In this document: piece by piece, positions 26,365 through 34,321 of the stretch
Layout of the letters: each line of letters starts with the position of its first letter
How positions within the stretch are numbered: position 1 is the stretch's first letter
Origin: Lachnospiraceae bacterium
GTDB lineage: Bacteria > Bacillota > Clostridia > Lachnospirales > Lachnospiraceae
Assembly: GCA_024696945.1 (NCBI GenBank)
Contig: JAILGF010000075.1
Coordinates: forward strand, 33,034-97,033
Direction: 5' to 3'
Length of the DNA stretch: 64,000 nt
Program-made: the position numbers and the translations under genes
Notes under the pieces: model-generated
Told to the model about the DNA's origin: nothing
Database searches by the model: none
Seen by the model: only the letters and a program-made list of their open reading frames with translations

Positions 26365-29214
26365 ATGGAAAATGAAAATATAAATACAAATCAGGCAGCT
26401 GAGACTGTGGTGACCCAAGCGGAAACGCCTGTGGCAGAGACAGTGCAAAAGCCTGAGGCGGTCCAAAAGCCGGCAGCTGAGTCAGGGAAGGGCAAACAGA
26501 AGAAGAGCCACAAGGGTTTAAAGATTGCCCTTATAGTGATACTGGCGATAATCGTGCTTGCAGGAGCATTTTTTGCCTACGTTTATTCCACACAGAAGGA
26601 GTATGTACTGAATAAGTGGGCGCTGATGACGAAGGACGATACCGGATATTTCAGGTACGTTATGGACAGGAATATTGAGAAGGTTGAGAATTCGTTTGTC
26701 GAGCATAAGGAGAAAGCCGGTAACGTGGAAATTCCCGAAGAGTGGACCGCAAACGGAAGCCTTAAGGTTACTTTGGATGCGACCTTGGGAAGACTGTTCC
26801 TTGCACAGTCATTTGCGGGGTTTAAGGATGTAGGCGCAAAGTATACGGTTTCCGTAGACAAAAATAAAAATCTATCATTGTATCTCATACCGTTTTATAA
26901 GAACGTGGATCTGCTGGAAGTAGCGGGAATGGCAAATATCAAGGATCGAAAGATATATGCATCTATCCCAAGCTACAGAAAAGAGGTTGTTGATCTTTCG
27001 GCAGTACTTGATCAATATTCGGAGCAGATCGACGCGATAGAGAAAAAATTCGGTGATAATATTGACCCCGATAAATTAAAGCAGCAGTTTGAAACCCTAA
27101 AGAATAAGTTCGACAAGGACGAAATCGACAGGCTTATCCATATAGCGTATGACAAGGTTGAAAGTGCCGAGCTTGCGAAGGATGTAAAAGTTACTGTCAA
27201 TGGGATGGAGAAGGAACTTAATGTTCTTTCGTGCAAGCTTTCAAAGCAGGAGTGTATAGATCTTGTAAAGGCATATGTTAATGAGCTTGAGATCAACATT
27301 CTTACCCTTATCCCCGATCTTTCGGGAATGGATCTTTCGGGAATAGAAGGTCTTGACAAGATCAACGTTTCGGATCTGCTGAACATAAAGAAGAAAATAA
27401 CAGAGCTGAAGGACGATCTTTACAAGAAGATGGAGGAAGCCAATCTTTCAGCGGATTTAAGCTTCTATGTTGATGCGAAGGGGGATATCCAAGGCGGAGC
27501 GATCAAGGTTTCATACAATGAGACCAAGGTGAAGATCGATTGTCTGAAAGCTGTTGAAAAAGAAAACGAGAACAAGGCACAGTACGGAATAGACGTTACC
27601 CTTAACGGCATGAAGCTTGCAAGTATCATATGCAATACCGAGAAATCAGACGGAAAGTGTACTTTTGATGCCACAGTTAAACCCGGAGCGATGATAGAAG
27701 CAGTGGTAAAGGGCGGAAGCAGTTATGTTCTGACAGCAAAGGGAAGCTTTACCGATATGTCTTCCGGTACAAGTGAGATCGATCTTGAGGCGGTGCTTAA
27801 CGGAAGCGACGGAGAACTGGCAAGCATTTATTTAAAGAACAGCTTCTCAAGCGGGCACAAGGATCTTCTGGATACCTCAGAGGATAACGTTATAGACATA
27901 ATGGAGCTTCCGGATTCGGATTATATTGATCTTGGTGCACTGCTAAAGCCCATTCTTGATAACGTTGATAAGATAAATGATGAGGGTCTCAACAACTTCC
28001 TTGCAGAATTCATGCAGAACACGCTGGGCCTTAAACAGATGGATGTTCCCGGACTTAAGACCATGGTCAACAGTGGACTTATAAGCGCCGGAAATTCGGT
28101 GGTTAAGGACAGACTGAGAAAGTTCCTTGGGATTGAACCTCCGTACGATTATTCGTCACTGAGCGAAAAAGCAAAGGAGAACGAAGGAATCTATCTTTAT
28201 TCCTGGGATAACCTAAAGGATGTGCCTCTCACGGCCGCAGCCGGAAATCTGACCTTTAAGGTTTATGACTATTTTGACAGACCGGATGAATTTAATCCCG
28301 ATATAGAGGATGAAAAGGTTAAATTCCTTGCACAGCATGCAGACAGGAGCTTTGAACGGCCTGCAGAGGACGGCGAGTTCATTGAGATGGGAGACAAGAT
28401 CGTGTTTGACGTTGCTCCTCTTATCGGTTCTTCGGTTATTGACAGTTACACTTACTACGATCAGAAGACCACGCTCGGAAATTATGATTATGGCGCAGGG
28501 ATTGATGACAAGCTTGTCGGTATAAAGAAAGGTCAGACGATCGACTTAGAGCTTACGCTTGATGATCGGTTCGGAGCTTTTGCAGGTTATACCGGAACCT
28601 TCAGGATAACGGTTAAGGATATCACAAAGGTTAAGATGCCTGAGTGGACAGAAGAGTTCATTGTGGGACAGCTAGGTTACGAGTCTGTTGAAGCTTTAGA
28701 GCAGGAGCTTATTGATAAAGCCCGCGAGGAATACGAGTCACAGACAGAGCAGTATAAGCCCGAGAGCGAGGATATAATGGCTAAGCTTATGGATGCAGTT
28801 GTTCTAACTGTGGATCTAAACGCTTGCGATAGCGAAGCTCTTGAGGCTGCAAGAACCTATGATAAAGCATTTAAGAGTTCCTACGGATCGGCTCTCATGG
28901 ATATCCTGAAGGCAGCAGGATTACCGATGGATTCCATTTCAAAGATCATGGGTACAGATACAAGGATCGATGAATACGGTGTCCGCAGAAGGATAGTCGA
29001 TGCGGTTGTCGCTTATAATTTCGATCTGACAGTCAGTCAGGCAGAGTATGATAATTTTATGAGCGTTATGGCAAACAATCTCGGATACAGTGAATCTGCA
29101 GCATTTATCGAGGCTGTTGAGAACAAGTACGGAAAGCGTCTTTTCGTTGATACCATAATCGATATTAAGGTACAGCAAAAGCTTTATTCGATGGCAGAGA
29201 TAGATTGGGAATAG
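26365..29214 (+). CDS. Membrane-anchored trigger-factor-like foldase
   Basis: A 949-residue protein: a low-complexity Glu/Pro/Lys N-terminus, one membrane helix at about 52-74, then a long extracellular part. Residues 75-640 form repeated beta/alpha segments without a recognised motif, with a DLSGMDLSGIEGLD stretch near 315-330. Residues about 667-765 resemble an FKBP-type prolyl isomerase insert (GDKIVFDVAPLIG, GAGIDDKLVGIKKGQTIDLELTL, FAGYTGTFRITVKDI). The C-terminal helical region (MPEWTEEFIVGQLGYESVEALEQEL onward) resembles the trigger-factor C-terminal cradle. This suggests an extracytoplasmic chaperone or isomerase. It is far longer than trigger factor (about 430) and lacks a ribosome-binding N-domain. 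Substrate unknown. Confidence 0.72.
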   Translation: MENENINTNQAAETVVTQAETPVAETVQKPEAVQKPAAESGKGKQKKSHKGLKIALIVILAIIVLAGAFFAYVYSTQKEYVLNKWALMTKDDTGYFRYVMDRNIEKVENSFVEHKEKAGNVEIPEEWTANGSLKVTLDATLGRLFLAQSFAGFKDVGAKYTVSVDKNKNLSLYLIPFYKNVDLLEVAGMANIKDRKIYASIPSYRKEVVDLSAVLDQYSEQIDAIEKKFGDNIDPDKLKQQFETLKNKFDKDEIDRLIHIAYDKVESAELAKDVKVTVNGMEKELNVLSCKLSKQECIDLVKAYVNELEINILTLIPDLSGMDLSGIEGLDKINVSDLLNIKKKITELKDDLYKKMEEANLSADLSFYVDAKGDIQGGAIKVSYNETKVKIDCLKAVEKENENKAQYGIDVTLNGMKLASIICNTEKSDGKCTFDATVKPGAMIEAVVKGGSSYVLTAKGSFTDMSSGTSEIDLEAVLNGSDGELASIYLKNSFSSGHKDLLDTSEDNVIDIMELPDSDYIDLGALLKPILDNVDKINDEGLNNFLAEFMQNTLGLKQMDVPGLKTMVNSGLISAGNSVVKDRLRKFLGIEPPYDYSSLSEKAKENEGIYLYSWDNLKDVPLTAAAGNLTFKVYDYFDRPDEFNPDIEDEKVKFLAQHADRSFERPAEDGEFIEMGDKIVFDVAPLIGSSVIDSYTYYDQKTTLGNYDYGAGIDDKLVGIKKGQTIDLELTLDDRFGAFAGYTGTFRITVKDITKVKMPEWTEEFIVGQLGYESVEALEQELIDKAREEYESQTEQYKPESEDIMAKLMDAVVLTVDLNACDSEALEAARTYDKAFKSSYGSALMDILKAAGLPMDSISKIMGTDTRIDEYGVRRRIVDAVVAYNFDLTVSQAEYDNFMSVMANNLGYSESAAFIEAVENKYGKRLFVDTIIDIKVQQKLYSMAEIDWE

Positions 29215-29223
29215 TTCATAAAG

Positions 29224-29253
29224 AAAAAAGCTCCTTGATGAAGGAGCTTTTTT
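29224..29253. terminator. Bidirectional terminator between convergent genes
   Basis: AAAAAAGCTCCTT and AAGGAGCTTTTTT enclose a GATG loop. With A-run and T-run on opposite sides it can stop transcription from both directions. Confidence 0.9.
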
Positions 29254-29293
29254 CTATGAGGGTTAATATATCGAACATTGTGATAATCTGCCG

Positions 29294-29325
29294 AATCAAT
29301 CGGAGAACCGTCCCTCTGATCGATT
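29294..29325 (-). repeat. Third copy of the GGGACGG palindrome
   Basis: Read on the minus strand this matches the 6534-6563 element closely, with the same GATCAGAGGGACGGTTCTC core and GATTGATT end. It lies in the gap between the terminator and the 3' end of the leftward membrane-protein gene. Confidence 0.75.
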
Positions 29326-30022
29326 ATTTGGATGCCTGACGGAGTGCATAACGCACTGCCATGTCACTGATAGGTTTTTTGTATAACAGCAGGCTTATGA
29401 TATATCCGATGATAGCTCCAACGATCAAAATAGCTAAGGATACTATTATCAGCAGCAGAGGGCTGTTATCGGCACCGATCAGATTTTCGCTTATTCTTAT
29501 GAATATTTCGGTTCTGGCGCTGAATCCCAGGATACCGATTACGGTAAGGGCTATAAATACGATGGATAATATATATGACCTATAAGAAAATGCCATATAT
29601 ATGAAAAAGATGAATAACCAGACTGCCATAAAAAGTATAGTGCTGTAAGCCCTAGGGTATGGTACATTATTAGCCTCCAAAAATTCGGGAGTGACCTTTA
29701 TCAGCCTTATGGCCACATATATTGCGAAAACTATAAAGCTGGTGATGAATGTGATCAAAATGGGACCTGTTACCTGGAGCTTTTTCTTCATAGGTGAAGT
29801 CTGTACCATCTTTGAAACGGTGGTGGAAAATACCAGCTGATAGAAATACATTCCTGTCAGTGCAAGATAAAGTGCAGCAAGTGAATATGATGAACCGCTG
29901 TCGCTAAAACCTATGACCTCAAAAAGTATACCAAATATGAAAAATAGCACAGCCAGAACAAGTATCATCTTAAACTGAAGGGCATATCGCATCATTTTTA
30001 TATATTTAACTAAGTCTTTCAT
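29324..30022 (-). CDS. ABC-2-like membrane protein, putative permease
   Basis: A 232-residue protein with about six hydrophobic helices: an N-terminal pair near 18-38 and 47-66, a pair near 85-108, and the remainder toward the C-terminus. No family motif is firmly recognisable. It lies in the leftward cluster with a second membrane protein, an ABC ATPase and a YtrA-type regulator, the layout of small ABC exporters of the YtrABC/bacitracin-sensing type. It probably forms a half-channel with the next gene. The substrate is unknown; antibiotic or peptide efflux is a guess from family context. Confidence 0.6.
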   Translation of the reverse strand: MKDLVKYIKMMRYALQFKMILVLAVLFFIFGILFEVIGFSDSGSSYSLAALYLALTGMYFYQLVFSTTVSKMVQTSPMKKKLQVTGPILITFITSFIVFAIYVAIRLIKVTPEFLEANNVPYPRAYSTILFMAVWLFIFFIYMAFSYRSYILSIVFIALTVIGILGFSARTEIFIRISENLIGADNSPLLLIIVSLAILIVGAIIGYIISLLLYKKPISDMAVRYALRQASK

Positions 30023-30053
30023 ATGGATTTTATCTCCTTTTTATAAGATCCGA

Positions 30054-30719
30054 TCAGGTATCCGAGAAGCTTGAAGTGTAACCTTTAACACAATCCTTGT
30101 ATAAAATAATTCCGACAACAATGTTTATTGCTTCGATTATTGCGAATGATATAAGTGCAGCGATTGCAAAGCTGCTTATATGTTCAGGCAATAAAAAGCT
30201 GTAGATTACAAGAAGTATGGTGGAGAACATGGAACAGATATAACATACAGCTATCTGAACCGCTATAGTGAGCACGATCCTTCTGGAGATGATCAGGGTG
30301 AGGTTTGTGGTAAGCCCTGATATCGGGATATATATAAGCAGCAGAAGAATTGAATCGAAAAATGTTTCACTGTCTATATAGTAGATAATCTCTGCCAGGA
30401 GATATCCCAAGTATGCCAGTACTATGCATCCCTGCTTTATCCAAAGGTCTGTCTTAACAGCGGTTTTAAAAAGGTTCAACCCCTTGGATGAAGATTTAAT
30501 GAACTGCATGCTCTTTTGTTTTCTTGAACTGGTTCCCGAAAATGCGAAGTAATCAAGGAAAACCAATACCAGAGGCATGCCGGCTGAGATTATAACAACC
30601 CAGACGGAACCCATATAAACATCTGCCAGAAAGCCCAGCACCATAAATCCGAGACATATTACACAATGAAGAATACGGTAGCCTAGGGACGTAAAGGCTA
30701 AATAAGGTGTTTTTTTCAT
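30054..30719 (-). CDS. Six-helix membrane protein, putative ABC permease partner
   Basis: A 221-residue hydrophobic protein with about six predicted helices and a central basic loop (SSRKQKSMQFIKSSSKGLNLFK). Like its neighbour it has no diagnostic motif. Position between the ABC ATPase gene (15 bp upstream) and a further membrane gene (31 bp downstream) suggests it is a transmembrane half of the exporter. Confidence 0.6.
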   Translation of the reverse strand: MKKTPYLAFTSLGYRILHCVICLGFMVLGFLADVYMGSVWVVIISAGMPLVLVFLDYFAFSGTSSRKQKSMQFIKSSSKGLNLFKTAVKTDLWIKQGCIVLAYLGYLLAEIIYYIDSETFFDSILLLLIYIPISGLTTNLTLIISRRIVLTIAVQIAVCYICSMFSTILLVIYSFLLPEHISSFAIAALISFAIIEAINIVVGIILYKDCVKGYTSSFSDT

Positions 30720-30734
30720 TTTACGTACCCTTTC

Positions 30735-31634
30735 TTATTTGATAAGTGAGTTCTTTTTCATTACAGCAACACTGATCTTGAAAAGTGAAGGTGTCTCAGT
30801 CACTATATCGAGACCTGCAAGCTTGTCGAGATTTTCTGAGAGGCACATACCTTCAAAACCGTAATTGGACTGTGACATGGTGTAGAGAATGGGACGTACT
30901 TTTTCGATATCCTCTTTCTCTCCCTTTACAACAATGTATTTTTCTTTGAGATCCTCTACAAAACCCTGCTCTACGATCTTACCCTGCTCCATGATAATGG
31001 CGTAATCTGTGACATTTTCCATATCTGAGATGTTGTGGGTGGAGAAGAATACGCTCTTGTTTTCTCCCGAGTTAATGTATTCACGGATGAGCTCACAGAG
31101 CTTATCGCGCATCAGGGGATCAAGAGGGGATGCAGGCTCGTCCATTATGAGAAGGTCGGTATCCCTTGCCAGTACTCCTGCCAACATGAGCTTGGTCTTG
31201 GTACCGTCTGAAAGAGCCTGAACTTTTTTATGCTTGTCAAAGTCTGCCGGACCAAAGATAGCCAGGTCATTGCAGAGACGCTTAAACTTATCATGATCGA
31301 ATCTGTCAAAGATGAGAGAGGAGATATCTTCTATCTGACCGACTGTCCAGCTTGGAAGATAGTAGTTGTCGGTACCGGTATAACCTATACGTTCTTTTAC
31401 ATCAGGATTGCTGTCAAGATCCTTTTCGCTATATTTTCCGAAGTAGTTGATGTTTCCTTCATAGTCTAAGCGGATGCCTGTCAGGATATTGAGCAGGGTG
31501 GTTTTTCCTGCGCCGTTTTCTCCGATAAGAGCTGTTGCAAAGCCCTTGGGCAGCTTGAATTCCGGTATGTCAAGGGTAAAGTTCTTGAATTTCTTGATTA
31601 TGTTCCTTGCTTCGATTACATTGTTCTGATCCAT
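30735..31634 (-). CDS. ABC transporter ATP-binding protein (YtrB-like)
   Basis: A 299-residue ABC ATPase. It has Walker A GENGAGKTT near residue 39, Q-loop region RIGYTGTDNYY, and Walker B DLLIMDEPASPLDP with the switch histidine in FFSTHNISDME. The signature reads LSDGTKTK instead of LSGGQ, common in YtrB/YhcH-type ATPases that pair with GntR regulators. It would power the two downstream membrane proteins. The start ATG follows AAGGAG, 36 bp after the regulator gene. Confidence 0.88.
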   Translation of the reverse strand: MDQNNVIEARNIIKKFKNFTLDIPEFKLPKGFATALIGENGAGKTTLLNILTGIRLDYEGNINYFGKYSEKDLDSNPDVKERIGYTGTDNYYLPSWTVGQIEDISSLIFDRFDHDKFKRLCNDLAIFGPADFDKHKKVQALSDGTKTKLMLAGVLARDTDLLIMDEPASPLDPLMRDKLCELIREYINSGENKSVFFSTHNISDMENVTDYAIIMEQGKIVEQGFVEDLKEKYIVVKGEKEDIEKVRPILYTMSQSNYGFEGMCLSENLDKLAGLDIVTETPSLFKISVAVMKKNSLIK

Positions 31635-31670
31635 GATGATCTCCTTTTTTGTTTTGTCATCCTTTTTATA

Positions 31671-32042
31671 TTATACTTCCATACTCAGCAGTGTCTTAAG
31701 TGTAGCCAGCAGTTCTTCGTTGCTCATGCCTGCAATCTTGGCTGCATCTATGGCGCTGACCAGCGAATCTTCCACTTTCCTTAAATGCTGTTCGCGGAGC
31801 ATTTCGGAGTCCTGGGCGTTCACGTAGAAGCCTTTGCCCTGCGAAGCGGTGACCAATCCCTCGGCTTCGAGCTGTTCGTAAGCCTTCATGGTCGTAATTA
31901 CGCTTATCCTTAAGTCCTTTGCAAGCTCTCTTATGGAGGGAAGGAATTCACCCTGCTTAAATTTCCCGGCAAGTATATCCGTCCGGAACGAGTCTGCGAT
32001 CTGTTTATAAATTGGAATTCCGTTTGTTTGGGATATTTTCAA
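31671..32042 (-). CDS. GntR-family regulator, YtrA type
   Basis: A 123-residue repressor with an N-terminal winged helix (IPIYKQIADSFRTDILAGKFKQGEFLPSIRELAKDLRISVITTMKAYEQLEAEGLV) and only a short C-terminal helical dimerisation tail, which defines the YtrA subfamily. These proteins usually repress their own ABC exporter operon and respond to cell-wall antibiotics or similar stress. The start is TTG at 32042, eight bases after a strong GGAGGTG. The palindromes over its promoter are probable operators. Confidence 0.9.
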   Translation of the reverse strand: MKISQTNGIPIYKQIADSFRTDILAGKFKQGEFLPSIRELAKDLRISVITTMKAYEQLEAEGLVTASQGKGFYVNAQDSEMLREQHLRKVEDSLVSAIDAAKIAGMSNEELLATLKTLLSMEV

Positions 32043-32060
32043 AGAAACACCTCCTATTAC

Positions 32061-32111
32061 TCAGTTAACTGTTTATGTGTTATATATACACCTATTACAG
32101 TTGAATGTCAA
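32061..32111 (-). promoter_or_regulatory. Promoter and probable operators of the YtrA-type operon
   Basis: On the minus strand: TTGACA (32111-32106), a 17-bp spacer and TATATA (32088-32083). A near-palindrome GTGT-TATATAT-ACAC (32077-32091) overlaps the -10, and a perfect 10-bp palindrome CAGTTAACTG (32062-32071) follows. Both fit autorepression by the YtrA-like protein. Confidence 0.68.
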
Positions 32112-32169
32112 GTAGTTTTTTATATTTTTTTATAAAATTTTTGTCTTTTGGTATGCCAGAGAATGAAAG

Positions 32170-32198
32170 TTGCGGAAATACACGGAGTATGATATATT
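32170..32198 (+). promoter_or_regulatory. Promoter of the sensor-GGDEF gene
   Basis: TTGCGG, a 17-bp spacer and TATATT. A small GGGGATTCCCC hairpin lies between it and the start codon. Confidence 0.55.
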
Positions 32199-32258
32199 AT
32201 AAACGTAGCCTTTTACCGTTATTATCGTTTGGGGGATTCCCCGTTATGAGGAATGATT

Positions 32259-34199
32259 ATGGTTGAATATCGTAAAGTTATCGCTGTTTGCGGCGTTTGG
32301 CTCCATGAAGAGAAGGAGTACAGTTTTATAAGTGAGCTTAACAGGATATGCCTGGATAAGGGGTATGTAGCCATGGCATTTAATTTCTCTATTGATTCGA
32401 TGAACGTAGAGGAAGACATAATGCGCGAAAAGAAGCTGATGGAGCTGATGGAGCATCTGGACTGTGCGGCCGTTATTGTTATGGGTGAGACTATAAAAAG
32501 CGATATAATGGTCGACTTTATCAAAAAGACGGTAAAGGTCATGGGCGTACCGGCATTTGCACTGGAACGTCATATTGACGGTCTGATAAATATATCCCAG
32601 GAGTTCGGAGAGGGCTTTAAGAATATAGTAAAACATGTGGTGGAACACCACGGATGCCGCAAGGTCGATATGATCGCCGGAATAAAGGATAATGAATTCT
32701 CGGAGGACAGGATAAGGGCCTATAAGGAGGTACTCGAAGAAAATGGGATACCTTTTGAGGAAAAAAGGCTGAAATACGGAGAGTTCTGGGATATTCCCGC
32801 AAGGAACGCCACACGTCAGTTCCTGGAGGAAAGCGGAGTACCGGATGCAATAGTATGTGCCAATGATTCAATGGCCATTGCATGCTGCGCAACACTCAGG
32901 GAAGAGGGCTTGAGGGTTCCCGAGGACGTTTTGGTTACAGGATTTGACGGTATAGGCAGCGGTAAGATCAACTATCCGTCAATTTCAACAGTCGAGCCGG
33001 ATAATGAAAGCGAGATACTGCTTATTTTTGATATCATGGAAAAACTGGAGAAGGGTGAACCGGTCGATACCGACAGTACTTACCATGTACATTACAGGGT
33101 AAAGGTCAACCAGTCCTGCGGCTGCGGGAAAAACGATGACAAACAGACCATAGATACACTTGGAAGCCTTGCATTGTCGCTGAATGACAGAAAATGGCAT
33201 ATGATGGCGTTGAATAAGCTGCTGCTTTATTCAAACGAAATGAAAAGGCTGTCGGACATGACTCCGTTCTTGGCTGATTGTGTAGGCCTTTGGTCCCAGA
33301 ATCTGTATTTTGTTGCTATTTATGAGCAGTTTGTGGCCGGTTCGGATAATGACGGAAGTACGGTAGCATACGTTCCGGAGGATTCCTGCGTTACTATGAT
33401 GCGGTTCCAGGATTTTAAAAATATCGAGGATCCGACTCCTTTTAAGGAAGAGATCATCATGCCGGATATGAAGGAGATATTCAGAAAAGATAAGAATTAC
33501 GATATGTTCATGGTAAGACTCGTACAGACACAGTCGGCACTTTACGGGTATGTTCTGGAGGGATTCAGAAACGTTGATGAGAGATGTCTGAGACGCTGCG
33601 AGGAATTCGGTCTGTTTTTATCCACTGCCATTAGTGCGGTTTTAAAGAACCGGAAGCTGATACAGCTGAACGATAAGCTTCGGCTTATAAATAAGGAAAT
33701 GGAACGTGTTTCGGTTCTTGATTATCTGACGGAGCTCTATAACCGGAGGGGCTTTTACGATGAACTGTACAAGCTGGTTAATTCTCCGGACAATAACGGA
33801 AAGTATCTAACCTTCTTTTCTATAGATATGGACGGTTTAAAGCAGATAAACGATACCTACGGGCATAACGAGGGCGATTTTGCTTTAAAGACTTTGGCGG
33901 CAGCCATAAAGAATTTCGCCGTAAGAAACGGGATATGTGCGAGATACGGCGGAGACGAGTTCGTGAGTGCCATTATCACCGAACAGGAGACAGCGTTTAC
34001 GGCTGATATTGTAAGACAGCGTTTTGATGCCACCTTTAAAAAGAGCAGGGAACTGGCTGCAAAGCCTTTTGTAATAAGCGCCAGCGTAGGAGGCAGATGC
34101 GGCCTTATAAACGAAAATCTTAATCTGGAGGAGCTTATGAGGCTTGCCGATGAGGAGATGTATAAGGACAAGATGGCCAGAAGAAAAGAGCGGAAATAG
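32259..34199 (+). CDS. LacI-type sensor domain fused to a GGDEF diguanylate cyclase
   Basis: The N-terminal 280 residues are a sugar-binding-protein-like sensor of the LacI/GalR kind, without the DNA-binding helix-turn-helix: GVPAFALERHIDGLINISQ, VEHHGCRKVDMIAG, VPDAIVCANDSMAIACC, VPEDVLVTGFDGIGSG. A Cys-rich SCGCGK segment and a middle helical region follow. The GGDEF domain (about 470-645) has ARYGGDEFVSAI near residue 563 and lacks an RxxD inhibitory site. There is no signal peptide or membrane helix, so it likely senses a cytoplasmic small molecule and makes c-di-GMP. The track starts at 32253, but GAGGA is better spaced for ATG 32259. Confidence 0.87.
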   Translation: MVEYRKVIAVCGVWLHEEKEYSFISELNRICLDKGYVAMAFNFSIDSMNVEEDIMREKKLMELMEHLDCAAVIVMGETIKSDIMVDFIKKTVKVMGVPAFALERHIDGLINISQEFGEGFKNIVKHVVEHHGCRKVDMIAGIKDNEFSEDRIRAYKEVLEENGIPFEEKRLKYGEFWDIPARNATRQFLEESGVPDAIVCANDSMAIACCATLREEGLRVPEDVLVTGFDGIGSGKINYPSISTVEPDNESEILLIFDIMEKLEKGEPVDTDSTYHVHYRVKVNQSCGCGKNDDKQTIDTLGSLALSLNDRKWHMMALNKLLLYSNEMKRLSDMTPFLADCVGLWSQNLYFVAIYEQFVAGSDNDGSTVAYVPEDSCVTMMRFQDFKNIEDPTPFKEEIIMPDMKEIFRKDKNYDMFMVRLVQTQSALYGYVLEGFRNVDERCLRRCEEFGLFLSTAISAVLKNRKLIQLNDKLRLINKEMERVSVLDYLTELYNRRGFYDELYKLVNSPDNNGKYLTFFSIDMDGLKQINDTYGHNEGDFALKTLAAAIKNFAVRNGICARYGGDEFVSAIITEQETAFTADIVRQRFDATFKKSRELAAKPFVISASVGGRCGLINENLNLEELMRLADEEMYKDKMARRKERK

Positions 34200-34321
34200 C
34201 GTTGGGTTAAGGTTATTTCTAAAAATGCCGATATATATGGTGAGAATCTATGCCCAAAAATAATCAGGTGGGCAGATATTTGCAGTTTTGTAATATCGTA
34301 AGATAGGGAGAAGGCAGGAAA

